This document shows, piece by piece, positions 42,253 to 51,056 of a stretch of 64,000 nucleotides of DNA. Within the stretch, counting starts at the first letter, position 1, and each line of letters begins with the position of its first letter. The position numbers and the translations under genes are program-made. Origin of the DNA: Ferdinandcohnia sp047238305 (GTDB lineage: Bacteria; Bacillota; Bacilli; Bacillales; Bacillaceae_L); the NCBI RefSeq assembly GCF_047238305.1, contig NZ_JBDFMO010000001.1, positions 2,604,001 to 2,668,000 on the forward strand, given 5' to 3'. A model generated the notes under the pieces. It worked only from the letters and a program-made list of their open reading frames with translations. It had not been told where the DNA came from and did no database searches.

Positions 42253-43098
42253 ATGGAGAAGGTTTATGGCGTAATCGGAAGTCCAATCTCACATTCAATG
42301 TCACCAATGATGCATAATGATCTTTTTGAACATTATAAGCTTAAGGCTAGATACCATGCTTTCCATGTTCCACATGAAGGGGTAAAAGCCGCAATTGAAG
42401 GGATAAAAGCACTTGGAATAGCGGGTATTAATGTCACAATTCCGCATAAGATTGATGTCATTGAATATTTAGATGAAGTTGAAGAGGTTGCGGCAAATAT
42501 TGGTGCGGTTAATACGATTGTCAACGAGAATGGGAAATTAATTGGATATAATACAGATGGAAATGGATTTATCCGTTCATTGAATCAAGTAATTAGTCAT
42601 GAGGAATTATGTTCTGCTAAGGTACTAATAATTGGTGCTGGTGGTGCAGCAAGAGGGATCTTTATTTCATTAGCTGCAATGGGTGTGAAAAACATCGATA
42701 TTGTAAATCGTACGATGGAGCGAGCGAATTCAATTATTGATGATTGTAAGTTCTCGGTTGATTCACATGGACTGGGATTTGCAGAGGCAGAAGCGGATTT
42801 AGGAAAGTATCAAGTGATTATCAATACGACCTCTGTTGGAATGCATCCCAATGTCGATGAGATGCCTCTTTCACTTGAAAATATCACTCCAACAACTATT
42901 GTTAGTGATATTATTTATAATCCATTTGAAACAAAGTTTCTACAGGAAGCGGCCAAACATGGAGCAATTACACAAAATGGAATTGGAATGTTTGTTTATC
43001 AAGGTGCCATAGCATTTGAAAAATGGACAGGAATATTTCCGGATACAGATAGAATGGAAAGTCTTGTAACAAGGCTATTAGGAGGAAAAACATGCTAA
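42253..43098 (+). CDS. aroE: Shikimate dehydrogenase (NADP+)
   Basis: A 281-residue enzyme reducing 3-dehydroshikimate to shikimate in aromatic amino acid synthesis. VIGSPISHSMSPMMHN is the shikimate-binding site, NVTIPHK carries the catalytic lysine, GAGGAARG is the nucleotide loop and NRTMERA the NADP-phosphate contact. ATG 42253 after GGTGAGG. It overlaps the CRM-domain gene by seven bases. The B. subtilis name is aroD. Confidence 0.95.
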   Translation: MEKVYGVIGSPISHSMSPMMHNDLFEHYKLKARYHAFHVPHEGVKAAIEGIKALGIAGINVTIPHKIDVIEYLDEVEEVAANIGAVNTIVNENGKLIGYNTDGNGFIRSLNQVISHEELCSAKVLIIGAGGAARGIFISLAAMGVKNIDIVNRTMERANSIIDDCKFSVDSHGLGFAEAEADLGKYQVIINTTSVGMHPNVDEMPLSLENITPTTIVSDIIYNPFETKFLQEAAKHGAITQNGIGMFVYQGAIAFEKWTGIFPDTDRMESLVTRLLGGKTC

Positions 43099-43391
43099 CA
43101 GGAAAACAAAAACGATTTTTGCGCTCAAAAGCACATCATTTAGACCCAATTTTTCAGGTAGGAAAAGGTGGGGTAAATGATAATATGATTAAACAAATTA
43201 GTGATGCACTTGAAGCACGTGAGTTATTAAAAATCAGCGTCCTGCAAAACTGTGAGGAAGACCGTGATACGGTAGCAGAAGAGCTGAGTAAGGGTGCAAA
43301 AGCTGAACTCGTTCAGATCATTGGAAATACAATTGTGCTTTACAAAGAATCCAAGGAAAACAAGAAATTAGAGCTTCCAAAATCAAAATAG
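43092..43391 (+). CDS. yhbY: Ribosome assembly RNA-binding protein YhbY (YqeI)
   Basis: A 99-residue CRM-domain RNA-binding protein. LTGKQKRFLRSKAHHLDPIF and QVGKGGVN form the conserved start with the GxxG loop. YhbY associates with pre-50S particles in E. coli. ATG 43092 follows AGGAGG at the end of aroE, with a seven-base overlap. The operon is then interrupted by a structured repeat element before nadD. Confidence 0.93.
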   Translation: MLTGKQKRFLRSKAHHLDPIFQVGKGGVNDNMIKQISDALEARELLKISVLQNCEEDRDTVAEELSKGAKAELVQIIGNTIVLYKESKENKKLELPKSK

Positions 43392-43406
43392 GTATTCAAA
43401 AAGGAG

Positions 43407-43523
43407 GATGAAAAGGACCGAGAAGTTCAAGGCGGTGCAGCTTTGAGTACCGGAGCGTATGCTGTTAATACGTGAGGAACGGAAAAGCAAGCCAACGCAG
43501 AAATTCGATGCGTCATTTTCATC
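43407..43523. repeat. Structured intergenic element between yhbY and nadD
   Basis: About 117 bases bounded by GATGAAAA (43407-43414) and its inverse TTTTCATC (43516-43523), with GC-richer content than the flanks. The interior carries CGGAGCGTATGCTGTTAATA and GTGAGGAACGG. It fits tightly between the yhbY stop and the nadD ribosome site without a gene. From memory, similar blocks recur in intergenic regions of Bacillus genomes; it looks like a miniature inverted-terminal repeat element. Confidence 0.55.
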
Positions 43524-43541
43524 AGACTTGGAGGGAAATAA

Positions 43542-44111
43542 ATGAACCATATTGGAATCATCGGTGGTACATTTGATCCACCTCATATTGGTCATCTATT
43601 TATCGCATCGGAGGTATTAACAAGATTAAATCTTTCTGAGGTGTGGTTCATGCCTAACCATATCCCTCCGCATAAAGCGCGTAAAAGTTATGTGACCGAT
43701 GAGGAGCGGGTTGAAATGCTTTCTCTTGCCATTTCCGATCAGCCAAAGTTTAAATTACAATTGATTGAACTGGAAAGAGAAGGACCCTCATATACATACG
43801 ACACCATCAAATTATTACGTGAAAAATATGAAGATACCACGTTTTATTTTATCATTGGGGGAGATATGGTTGCATATCTGCCACATTGGCATAAAATTGA
43901 TGAACTTGTTGACATGGTTATATTCGTTGGAGTTAAAAGGCCAGGTTATTCATTTCCAACTGAATATCCAATCACAGAAGTGGATATCCCGCAATTCGAT
44001 ATCTCTTCTTCGATGATTCGAAAAAGGTTATCAGAAAAGGGAAATACGATGTATTTACTTCCTGAAAAAGTACGAAACTATATAGAGGAGAAGCATTTAT
44101 ATGGAACGTGA
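43542..44111 (+). CDS. nadD: Nicotinate-nucleotide adenylyltransferase
   Basis: A 189-residue nucleotidyltransferase making deamido-NAD from nicotinate mononucleotide and ATP. GGTFDPPHIGHL (T/HxGH motif) is at residues 8-19, and SSSMIRKRLSE (the ISSTxxR motif) is near the C-terminus. ATG 43542 after TGGAGGG. It overlaps yqeK by 11 bases. Upstream lies the repeat element, so the operon transcript must pass through that structure. Confidence 0.95.
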   Translation: MNHIGIIGGTFDPPHIGHLFIASEVLTRLNLSEVWFMPNHIPPHKARKSYVTDEERVEMLSLAISDQPKFKLQLIELEREGPSYTYDTIKLLREKYEDTTFYFIIGGDMVAYLPHWHKIDELVDMVIFVGVKRPGYSFPTEYPITEVDIPQFDISSSMIRKRLSEKGNTMYLLPEKVRNYIEEKHLYGT

Positions 44112-44673
44112 AAAGGCTTTAGAGATAGTCAAAGAACAGTTAACAGAGCATCGTTATCAGCATACACTTGGTGTGATGGAAACAGCAATTGAACTTTCAA
44201 AACGCTATCATGCAGATGTAAAAAAAGCCGAAATTGCTGCCATTTTTCATGATTATGCAAAGTTTAGACCTAAAGATGAAATGAAACAAATCATCATCAA
44301 CCAACACATGCCTTCTGATTTATTGATTCATAATACAGAGCTTTGGCACGCACCAGTTGGGGCCTATCTTGTAAAGACCGAGGTAGGAATTGAGGATGAG
44401 GAAATTTTAAATGCAATTCGTTTCCATACTTCTGGACGCGAAAAAATGACCCTTCTTGAAAAAGTTGTTTTTGTCGCAGATTATATTGAGCCAGGAAGAC
44501 ATTTTCCGGGTGTAGAAGAAGGTAGAGAACTTGCAAAACAGAATTTAGACCATGCACTTATTTATGCATTAAGCAACACGATCATGTTTTTAGCAAAAAG
44601 AAATCAAGCAATCTATCCAGATACATTGAGAACATATAATTCATTAATTTTTGAGAAAAAGGGGGAATCGTAG
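44101..44673 (+). CDS. yqeK: HD-domain hydrolase YqeK (Ap4A hydrolase)
   Basis: A 190-residue HD-superfamily protein. HRYQHTLGVMETA (first His), AAIFHDYAKF (HD pair) and later His/Asp ligands in WHAPVGAYL and FVADYIEPGR. YqeK-type enzymes symmetrically cleave diadenosine tetraphosphate to two ADP. ATG 44101 lies within the nadD end after GAGGAG. rsfS starts in the base after its stop codon. Confidence 0.92.
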   Translation: MEREKALEIVKEQLTEHRYQHTLGVMETAIELSKRYHADVKKAEIAAIFHDYAKFRPKDEMKQIIINQHMPSDLLIHNTELWHAPVGAYLVKTEVGIEDEEILNAIRFHTSGREKMTLLEKVVFVADYIEPGRHFPGVEEGRELAKQNLDHALIYALSNTIMFLAKRNQAIYPDTLRTYNSLIFEKKGES

Positions 44674-45030
44674 GTGAATGAAAGAGATATTTTAACATTT
44701 GCAGTTCAAGCAGCTGACGATAAACGAGCAGAAAATATCATTGCCTTAAATATGAAGGGGTTATCACTGGTAGCCGATTATTTTCTTATTTGCCACGGAA
44801 ATTCTGAAAAACAGGTGCAAGCAATTGCTCGTGAAATAAAAGACAAAGCTGATGAAAATGGTATTCATATTAAGCGTCTTGAGGGATTTGATGAAGCAAG
44901 ATGGATTCTTGTAGACCTCGGAGATGTCATTGTCCATGTTTTCCATAAAGACGAACGTAGCTATTATAATTTAGAACGTCTTTGGGGAGATGCGCCTACG
45001 GAAAACATTGAAGATGTGCAAAGTTTATGA
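44674..45030 (+). CDS. rsfS: Ribosome silencing factor RsfS
   Basis: A 118-residue protein of the Iojap family that binds uL14 on the 50S subunit and blocks subunit joining in poor nutrition. DDKRAENIIALNMKGLSLVADYF and DEARWILVDLGDVIVHVFH are the conserved parts, and YYNLERLWGDAP ends the domain. GTG 44674 follows GGGGGAATCG with no gap from yqeK. It overlaps yqeM by four bases. The B. subtilis name is yqeL. Confidence 0.95.
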   Translation: MNERDILTFAVQAADDKRAENIIALNMKGLSLVADYFLICHGNSEKQVQAIAREIKDKADENGIHIKRLEGFDEARWILVDLGDVIVHVFHKDERSYYNLERLWGDAPTENIEDVQSL

Positions 45031-45770
45031 GCTATGGTGAATTTGCCTATATCTATGATGAGCTGATGCGTGATGTAGATTATGAGCAATGGGTTTCATT
45101 TGTAAAGGAAAAAGTAACACAACTTCATAAAACGAGTGGACTAAGGGTTCTTGATATTGGCTGTGGAACGGGAGAAATTGCAATTAGACTTGCCCAAGAA
45201 GGTTTTGAGGTTGTCGGGGTCGATCTTTCAGAAGATATGCTTACGGTTGCGAATCACAAGGCAATGGAAGCAGGAGTGAAAGTTGATTTTTATCAGCAAA
45301 ACATGTTGGACATCTCAGGGTTTGAGCCGTTTGATCTTGTTGTGATTTTCTGTGATTCCCTAAATTATTTGCATTCCGAAAAAGAGGTTCAGAAAACCTT
45401 TGCAAATGCATATCAGCTTTTGAAAGAAGATGGTCTATTTCTGTTCGATGTCCATTCCGTATATAAAGTGGATTCCGTTTTTATGAACGGACCGTTTGTA
45501 AGTGCTGAAGATCAGGTTAGTTTTATTTGGAATTGCTTTAGTGGGGATCATCCTCATAGTGTCGAGCATGAGCTTTCCTTTTTTGTGAAAAATGAACATA
45601 ATGAAGATTACGCAAGGTTTGACGAGTTTCACGAACAGCGTACCTTTCCGATTGAAATGTATCAAAATTGGCTTGTACAAACAGGTTTTCGTGTACAAGA
45701 TATTTGTGCTGATTTTACAGAAAATGTTCGGGAGACTTCAGAACGAATTTTAATCACTGCAAAGAAATAG
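45027..45770 (+). CDS. Class I SAM-dependent methyltransferase YqeM
   Basis: A 247-residue methyltransferase. LDIGCGTGEIAIRLA is motif I, VVGVDLSEDML follows with the acidic ribose contact, and LVVIFCDSLNYL is the post-motif region. ATG 45027 overlaps the rsfS stop by four bases. Last gene of the yqeG operon, ended by a hairpin with a T-run. The substrate is unknown; it is fixed in this ribosome-assembly and NAD operon across Bacillales. Confidence 0.88.
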   Translation: MSYGEFAYIYDELMRDVDYEQWVSFVKEKVTQLHKTSGLRVLDIGCGTGEIAIRLAQEGFEVVGVDLSEDMLTVANHKAMEAGVKVDFYQQNMLDISGFEPFDLVVIFCDSLNYLHSEKEVQKTFANAYQLLKEDGLFLFDVHSVYKVDSVFMNGPFVSAEDQVSFIWNCFSGDHPHSVEHELSFFVKNEHNEDYARFDEFHEQRTFPIEMYQNWLVQTGFRVQDICADFTENVRETSERILITAKK

Positions 45771-45806
45771 AGGGACAGAGGATGAAATCTCTGCCCTTCT
45801 TTTTTT
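45771..45806 (+). terminator. Terminator after yqeM
   Basis: AGGGACAGAG and CTCTGCCCT pair with one bulged A, 8-base loop, then TCTTTTTTT. Confidence 0.85.
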
Positions 45807-45923
45807 GAATCAAATTAACAATGTCGAACATAGGAAAAATTAGCTTGAGTTTGCTAGCTAAACACTTTGAAAGGCAAAAAAGCCCTCTATTTGTCTTGTA
45901 CTTTTATAATCCGAGTGGTATAT

Positions 45924-46757
45924 TTAGCGAGATGGAGTCTCGTTAAATTGTCTAGCTACCTCGGAAATATCCTCATCATATTTTCTATGAGTACTCCTAA
46001 ACAATTCTTCAAATAATTCACCAATATGTTCTTCCATTGCATTAATTCCTTCTCCAGTGACACCACCTTTTACACATACCTTTGACTGGAGAGTGGGTAA
46101 TGTGTACATTTCCTTTTCAAGTAGTTTACCCATTCCGATAATCATTTCACTTGCTAAATTTGTTGCTTGCTCCTCAGAAATTTTCGTTTCCCTCACCGCT
46201 GCATCTACAAACCTTCTCAACAAATAAGTAAAAAACGCCGGACCGCAACTAACAATATCCGATGCAACTCTTGTGATCTCATGATTTATGTGAACCGGAG
46301 TGGAAATTTGTTTGAAAAGGAATTCTAAATACTCCTTAAACCTGTTGCTAATGCTCCTGCCAAAAGTGAATAAGGAAACACCGGTTAGTGCACGGTTGGT
46401 AATACTCGGAATGATTCGAGCGACCTGACAGTTCACAAGTGATTCAAGCTGTTCAACAGAAATCGGGCTAGTAATTGAAACAATACATTTATTACTTGTT
46501 AAGGAAGAAGATAATTGGTGTAAAAGGGGGTGAATCTCTAACGGCTTCACACAAATAAATATTATATCAGAGCCTTTTACAACTTCTTCATTTGTTGCTG
46601 CTACCGTAATATCTGGTAAGGAGTTCTTAATAGCTTTTGCCTTTTCAATTGTACGATTTGTAATGGTTAATTTTGAAGGCGGAACAGCAAGAGATTCAAC
46701 AAAGGACTCTATTAAAATTTTCCCCATATTTCCTGTACCAATAAACCCTATATTCAA
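45924..46757 (-). CDS. comER: Late competence protein ComER (ProC-like)
   Basis: A 277-residue protein with the pyrroline-5-carboxylate reductase fold. GFIGTGNMGKILIESF is the N-terminal nucleotide-binding loop, and the C-terminal helical dimer domain has VKGGVTGEGINAMEEH. In B. subtilis comER is divergent to comEA, as here, and is not essential for transformation; roles in sporulation and biofilm entry have been proposed. ATG 46757 behind AAAGGAGGG. Catalytic function as a true ProC is uncertain. Confidence 0.9.
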   Translation of the reverse strand: MNIGFIGTGNMGKILIESFVESLAVPPSKLTITNRTIEKAKAIKNSLPDITVAATNEEVVKGSDIIFICVKPLEIHPLLHQLSSSLTSNKCIVSITSPISVEQLESLVNCQVARIIPSITNRALTGVSLFTFGRSISNRFKEYLEFLFKQISTPVHINHEITRVASDIVSCGPAFFTYLLRRFVDAAVRETKISEEQATNLASEMIIGMGKLLEKEMYTLPTLQSKVCVKGGVTGEGINAMEEHIGELFEELFRSTHRKYDEDISEVARQFNETPSR

Positions 46758-46857
46758 GTTCGTCCCTCCTTTACAGACTATTCTCCTAACACCATATGTG
46801 ATTCCATACCAAAATATGAATGGAATTTTCCTAAGCTAAAAAGAAGGAAGGTAAATC

Positions 46858-47463
46858 ATGAATTTTAAAAATAAAAAATTTAAATTAATGATTATAGTTT
46901 GTGGAATTTGTCTTGTTACTTTTATTGCGTTCTATCGCATTTTTGGACAAGAAACCAAAGCAGAGCCAAACATTGAAGAAGAGGAGTTGCTACTTGAACC
47001 AGTTGTTGAAGAAAAAACTGTTGTAGAAGAGGAAGTCACGGTCATTCTAGTAGATATTAAGGGTGCTGTGTTTAATGAGGGAGTATTTGAGGTCCAAGAG
47101 GGAATGAGGATCAAAGATGTCGTCGACATGGCTGGAGGGTTTACGGAAGATGCAAACAAAACGCAAGTAAATTTAGCCGAGCGAGTGGAGGATGAAATGG
47201 TCATCTATGTTCCGCGTATGGGTGAGAACACCGAATGGGAGATAAGCAGTCAATCACAAAAAAATGATGGTAAGGTATCACTAAATGGAGGAACTCAAGC
47301 AGAACTTGAAACATTATCTGGCATCGGTCCATCGAAAGCAGCAGCGATTATAGCATATCGGGAAGAAAATGGACCTTTTAAACAACTTGAGGATCTTCTT
47401 CAAGTAAGTGGGATAGGCGAAAAATCCTTTGAAAAGATTAAAGACGAACTTAAATTAAATTGA
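46858..47463 (+). CDS. comEA: Competence DNA receptor ComEA
   Basis: A 201-residue membrane-anchored DNA receptor for transformation. An N-terminal membrane helix covers about residues 9-26, then an acidic linker (about 35-60), a SLBB/oligomerisation domain (about 62-120, VDIKGAVFNEGVFEVQEGMR), and a C-terminal helix-hairpin-helix DNA-binding domain (about 140-201, LETLSGIGPSKAAAIIAYR and LLQVSGIGEKSFEKI). ATG 46858 after AAGGAAGG. No clear ComK double box was recognised in the comER-comEA gap. Confidence 0.94.
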   Translation: MNFKNKKFKLMIIVCGICLVTFIAFYRIFGQETKAEPNIEEEELLLEPVVEEKTVVEEEVTVILVDIKGAVFNEGVFEVQEGMRIKDVVDMAGGFTEDANKTQVNLAERVEDEMVIYVPRMGENTEWEISSQSQKNDGKVSLNGGTQAELETLSGIGPSKAAAIIAYREENGPFKQLEDLLQVSGIGEKSFEKIKDELKLN

Positions 47464-47523
47464 CGACTTATGGGAGATGCCGATAAAATAATTGTAAGAT
47501 TTTGTTGAAGGGATGGGGAAGAT

Positions 47524-48093
47524 TTGAATCGAATTAAATGGAATCAGTATTTTATGGCGCAAAGCCATCTGCTTGCTTTAAGAAGTACATGTACACGATT
47601 AACGGTTGGAGCCACAATTGTTCGTGATAAGCGAATCATTGCAGGGGGGTATAACGGGTCTGTTTCAGGCGGAACGCATTGCATTGATGAAGGCTGCTAT
47701 GTGGTAGATAATCATTGCATAAGAACTGTACATGCTGAGATGAATGCGTTATTACAATGTTCAAAGTTTGGAGTTCCCACAGAAAATGCTGAAATCTACG
47801 TGACGCATTTTCCTTGTCTCCAATGCACAAAAGCTATTATTCAGGCAGGAATCAAAGTTGTTTATTATGCAGAGGATTATAAAAACCATCCATACGCAAT
47901 TGAACTGTTGGAGAAATCAAAAGTAAAAGTACAAAAGGTTCCACTTCAAGAAATGGTGATTGACCTAAAATCAAAAGAGAAATTAGAGTTTGTTAATGAA
48001 TTAATTGAGAAAGTAACGGAATCAGGTGCGGATAATAAAGAAATAAAGGCATTGCATGAGCGGGTTGCTACACTCTTTTCAAATATTGGTTAA
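47524..48093 (+). CDS. comEB: ComE operon protein 2, dCMP deaminase family
   Basis: A 189-residue cytidine/deoxycytidylate deaminase-fold enzyme. The zinc site is VHAEMNALLQ (HAE) and FPCLQCTKAI (PCxxC). It converts dCMP to dUMP; it lies in the comE operon but is not needed for transformation. TTG 47524 follows AAGGGATGGGG. The C-terminal extension past residue 140 is helical and charged. It overlaps comEC by 38 bases if the comEC start chosen here is right. Confidence 0.93.
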   Translation: MNRIKWNQYFMAQSHLLALRSTCTRLTVGATIVRDKRIIAGGYNGSVSGGTHCIDEGCYVVDNHCIRTVHAEMNALLQCSKFGVPTENAEIYVTHFPCLQCTKAIIQAGIKVVYYAEDYKNHPYAIELLEKSKVKVQKVPLQEMVIDLKSKEKLEFVNELIEKVTESGADNKEIKALHERVATLFSNIG

Positions 48094-50425
48094 TATAATC
48101 AGGAAGTATGGGGATTATGTACAAGGAAAGCTTGTCTATCTTGCTTTCTTTTCAGTTTTGGGGATACTAGTCCCTTATACTTCTTTTTCTTGGTTTATTA
48201 TCTTCCTCACACTCCTCTTATTAGGTTTTATCATATTCCGCCACCATTTTTCTCTTACCGTCCTTAGTATTTTCACTCTATTTTTCTTCATGTGTTTGTT
48301 CATTCTTATTGATTCTAATAATCAAACAACACTAGTTCCTACGACAAAAACAATCTATGGCGAAATAGTTGATACACCTGATATCAATGGTGATAAGCTT
48401 TCCGTCATTGTTAATACCTCACAAAATGAAAAGCTACTTATGGTTTACTATATCCAAACAGAGTTAGAAAAAATTCAACTTAGCGAATCAGTACGAATCG
48501 GATTAATGTGTACCTTTAATGGAACTCTCAAAAAACCACAGGTATCAAGAAATCCATATTCATTTGATTATCAAAAGTATTTATATGCTCAAAAAATCCA
48601 TTGGATTTTTGAGGCAAACACGATAACTCCTGAAAAGTGTTTTTTACAGGAAAATGGGTCGTTCTCTCGATGGTTACTAAAAATCCGCGAAGCTGGAATT
48701 CAGCAAATCGATTCTCATTTTGATGGGTCGACTGCAGGGATTATCCAAGCTTTAATTTATGGAGAAAGAACGAATATAGAGAATGAAATTGTAAATTCCT
48801 ATCAATCATTAGGTTTGATCCATCTTTTAGCCATATCAGGGCTTCATGTAAGCCTTATGACAGGGATGTTTTACTTTTTATGTATCCGCTTTGGAATAAC
48901 ACGTGAGTCTACCTCGATTCTCCTCTTATGTTTATTGCCAGTTTATATCATTATTGCTGGGGGTTCACCTTCTGTTATTCGCTCTGTGCTAATGTGTATG
49001 TTACTACTTTCGACGATCATGTGGTGGAAAAAGAGTAGCATGCTGGATGTAATAAGTTTTGTTTGCATTTGTATGCTTGCATTGAATCCGTATTTTTTGG
49101 TAAACATTGGTTTTCAATTATCCTTCATGGTTAGTGCAGCTTTAATCTTGTCATCAAAAGCCATTTTTAAACACTATCTCAATCCTTTTTCTTCTTTATT
49201 AGCAGTTTCATTTTTATCACAAATAGCCTCGTTGCCCATTTTACTATTTCACTTTTTCGAGTTTTCATTATTAAGCTTACCTTTAAACATGCTGTATGTT
49301 CCATTATATTCGATGATTATTCTGCCTTTCGCATTATTCACAGTAATTGTGCTCGGAATTGTTGAACCAATCGGTGAAATGTTTGCGGCTGTTCTAACGT
49401 GGATCCTAGAAATCTTAAATCAAGCAACTGTTTGGTTTTCGCAATTTTCTTTCCCTGTACTAACCTTAGGAAAACCGGGTCTAATTCTTATGATCTTGTA
49501 TTGTGGAGCAATCTTCTATTTTTTAATTTGTTGGGAAAAAAAGCAAGTGATTTTCCAACCTGCACTTCTTGCTCCTATAGGGATTTTATTGATCCAACTA
49601 GTCACGCCATACATAAATCCATATGGCGAAGTCACAATGATTGATGTCGGGCAAGGAGATAGTATCTATATTGAACTTCCATATCGAAAAGCCATTTATT
49701 TAATTGATACTGGTGGAACGATTCAATTTGAACAAGAACCATGGAAAAAAAGAAGGAATGAATTTTCGACTGCGGATATCATTATGCCCTTTTTAAAATC
49801 AAAAGGAGTACGTTCCCTAGATAAACTTATTATCACACATGGTCATCAAGATCATATCGGCGGGGCAAAAGATCTAATTGAAAATATAAGGATAAAGGAA
49901 ATCGTCTTAGGAAAAAGCAAGCAGGATGCAAGCCAAGAAGCCGAATTGAAGAAAATGGCTACAAAAAAGGGAGTGAGGATTAACCTTGTTGAACGTGGGC
50001 AAAAGTGGAAGGAAGGTAAACACCAATTTTATATTCTTGCCCCAAACGGAAATGAGGTGGAGGAAAATAATAATTCCGTTGTCATTTATACGAAACTTGG
50101 AGGGCTAAACTGGTTATTTACAGGGGATATTGAAAAAGATGTGGAGCTAGCCCTCATTAAAACATATAAAAACTTACAGGTGGATGTATTGAAAGTAGGA
50201 CATCATGGAAGCAAAACATCTTCAACGAAGGAGTTTGTGCAGTTTTTAAATCCTAAAATTGCATTAATTCCGGTCGGCGTTAATAATCGATTTAACCACC
50301 CTCATCCAGATGTTATTGATCTTTTAAAGAAAGAGAAAATAAAGGTTTATCGAACTGATAAAAATGGTGCAATTCAATATCGTTATCTTAAAAAAACAGG
50401 AACCTTTATGCAAACAATTCCATAA
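48056..50425 (+). CDS. comEC: DNA internalization competence protein ComEC/Rec2
   Basis: A 789-residue membrane channel for DNA uptake. The N-terminal part has two to three helices followed by a DUF4131/OB-like soluble domain. The central competence domain starts near LIYGERTNIENEIVNSYQSLGLIH with about seven helices, and the C-terminal metallo-beta-lactamase-like domain has HGHQDHIGGA and VGHHGSKTS. The latter may degrade the non-transforming strand. The start is uncertain: ATG 48056 has only a weak ribosome site and overlaps comEB; no better in-frame start is visible before the first helix. Confidence 0.93.
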   Translation: MSGLLHSFQILVNIIRKYGDYVQGKLVYLAFFSVLGILVPYTSFSWFIIFLTLLLLGFIIFRHHFSLTVLSIFTLFFFMCLFILIDSNNQTTLVPTTKTIYGEIVDTPDINGDKLSVIVNTSQNEKLLMVYYIQTELEKIQLSESVRIGLMCTFNGTLKKPQVSRNPYSFDYQKYLYAQKIHWIFEANTITPEKCFLQENGSFSRWLLKIREAGIQQIDSHFDGSTAGIIQALIYGERTNIENEIVNSYQSLGLIHLLAISGLHVSLMTGMFYFLCIRFGITRESTSILLLCLLPVYIIIAGGSPSVIRSVLMCMLLLSTIMWWKKSSMLDVISFVCICMLALNPYFLVNIGFQLSFMVSAALILSSKAIFKHYLNPFSSLLAVSFLSQIASLPILLFHFFEFSLLSLPLNMLYVPLYSMIILPFALFTVIVLGIVEPIGEMFAAVLTWILEILNQATVWFSQFSFPVLTLGKPGLILMILYCGAIFYFLICWEKKQVIFQPALLAPIGILLIQLVTPYINPYGEVTMIDVGQGDSIYIELPYRKAIYLIDTGGTIQFEQEPWKKRRNEFSTADIIMPFLKSKGVRSLDKLIITHGHQDHIGGAKDLIENIRIKEIVLGKSKQDASQEAELKKMATKKGVRINLVERGQKWKEGKHQFYILAPNGNEVEENNNSVVIYTKLGGLNWLFTGDIEKDVELALIKTYKNLQVDVLKVGHHGSKTSSTKEFVQFLNPKIALIPVGVNNRFNHPHPDVIDLLKKEKIKVYRTDKNGAIQYRYLKKTGTFMQTIP

Positions 50426-50450
50426 GATACAGTAGAGCAAGGAACGAAAA

Positions 50451-50485
50451 AGAGACTGCCAACAAAAAGGGCAGTCTCTATTTGA
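50451..50485. terminator. Bidirectional terminator, comEC and yqzM
   Basis: AGAGACTGCC (50451-50460) and GGCAGTCTCT (50470-50479), perfect 10-bp arms, 9-base loop. The minus-strand side has a TTTTT tail after the stem; the plus side has ATTTG. Confidence 0.8.
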
Positions 50486-50505
50486 CAGTATGTATTCTGT
50501 CGGTA

Positions 50506-50640
50506 TTAAGCTCCGATAACCTTAATTAAAGTTGCGATAATGAAAATTGTAGCGAAGAAGCCAAAGGATACAACGAATGCTACTCCAGCATCTACAACGT
50601 CATTTCGTGTGTTTTTAATATTCTTTTCAAATTCGTTCAC
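50506..50640 (-). CDS. yqzM: YqzM family small membrane protein
   Basis: A 44-residue protein starting GTG 50640 behind GGAGGGG. NEFEKNIKNTRNDVVDAGVA and FVVSFGFFATIFIIATLIK give an N-terminal charged helix and one membrane helix, very close to B. subtilis YqzM. It lies between comEC and holA on the opposite strand, as in B. subtilis. No function is known. Confidence 0.85.
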   Translation of the reverse strand: MNEFEKNIKNTRNDVVDAGVAFVVSFGFFATIFIIATLIKVIGA

Positions 50641-51056
50641 GCCTAACCCCTCCTAAACAGTTATAGTATAGCCTAACTACCCAAAAAAATCTAGATTTCC
50701 TTTGAAAAATTGGTTGCGTTTTACAAAAACAAAACCAAAAGAAAATGAAAACCCTTTTTCCCCTATTATCCGATACTCTTCCTTTATTAACAACACTTGT
50801 CACAAATAGTTCAAAAACGAACGCGTAACCTAATAGTACATAAGCAAACGTCCCTGTAATGATTCTAAAAAAGAATATCATTACTCGACAAGTTTCCCGG
50901 GGCTTGTTTGGTAATGTTTCATATAGATTGGGAATTGGCAAAAACCAATTCCCTTTTTACTTTTATATACCTGTTTTTATATACCTGTTGAAAAATATAC
51001 GATTTCCCGATACGATTAAATAGATAGTTGAAGGCTTACAGTGGAGAGGAATACGA
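50641..51056. other. 416-bp gap between yqzM and holA
   Basis: No family-recognisable gene. Contents: the yqzM upstream region, an intrinsic terminator at 50930-50958 with no assigned upstream gene, and two perfect 14-bp tandem copies of TTTTATATACCTGT (50961-50988). Short plus-strand ORFs of 27 residues (ATG near 50737) and 54 residues (ATG near 50861) lack convincing ribosome sites. Confidence 0.6.
50930..50958 (+). terminator. Terminator without an assigned gene
   Basis: GGGAATTGG (50930-50938) and CCAATTCCC (50945-50953) are perfect arms with a 6-base loop followed by TTTTT. The nearest plus-strand gene upstream is comEC, which has its own hairpin 450 bases earlier. Confidence 0.75.

Noticed and set aside
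46758..46857. ComK double box between comER and comEA
   Set aside because: AT-rich stretches exist, but I could not find two AAAA-N5-TTTT boxes at an allowed spacing.
50627..50941. Minus-strand ORF of 104 codons upstream of yqzM
   Set aside because: It overlaps the start of yqzM, covers the terminator at 50930 and has low-complexity, aromatic-rich translation with no family resemblance.
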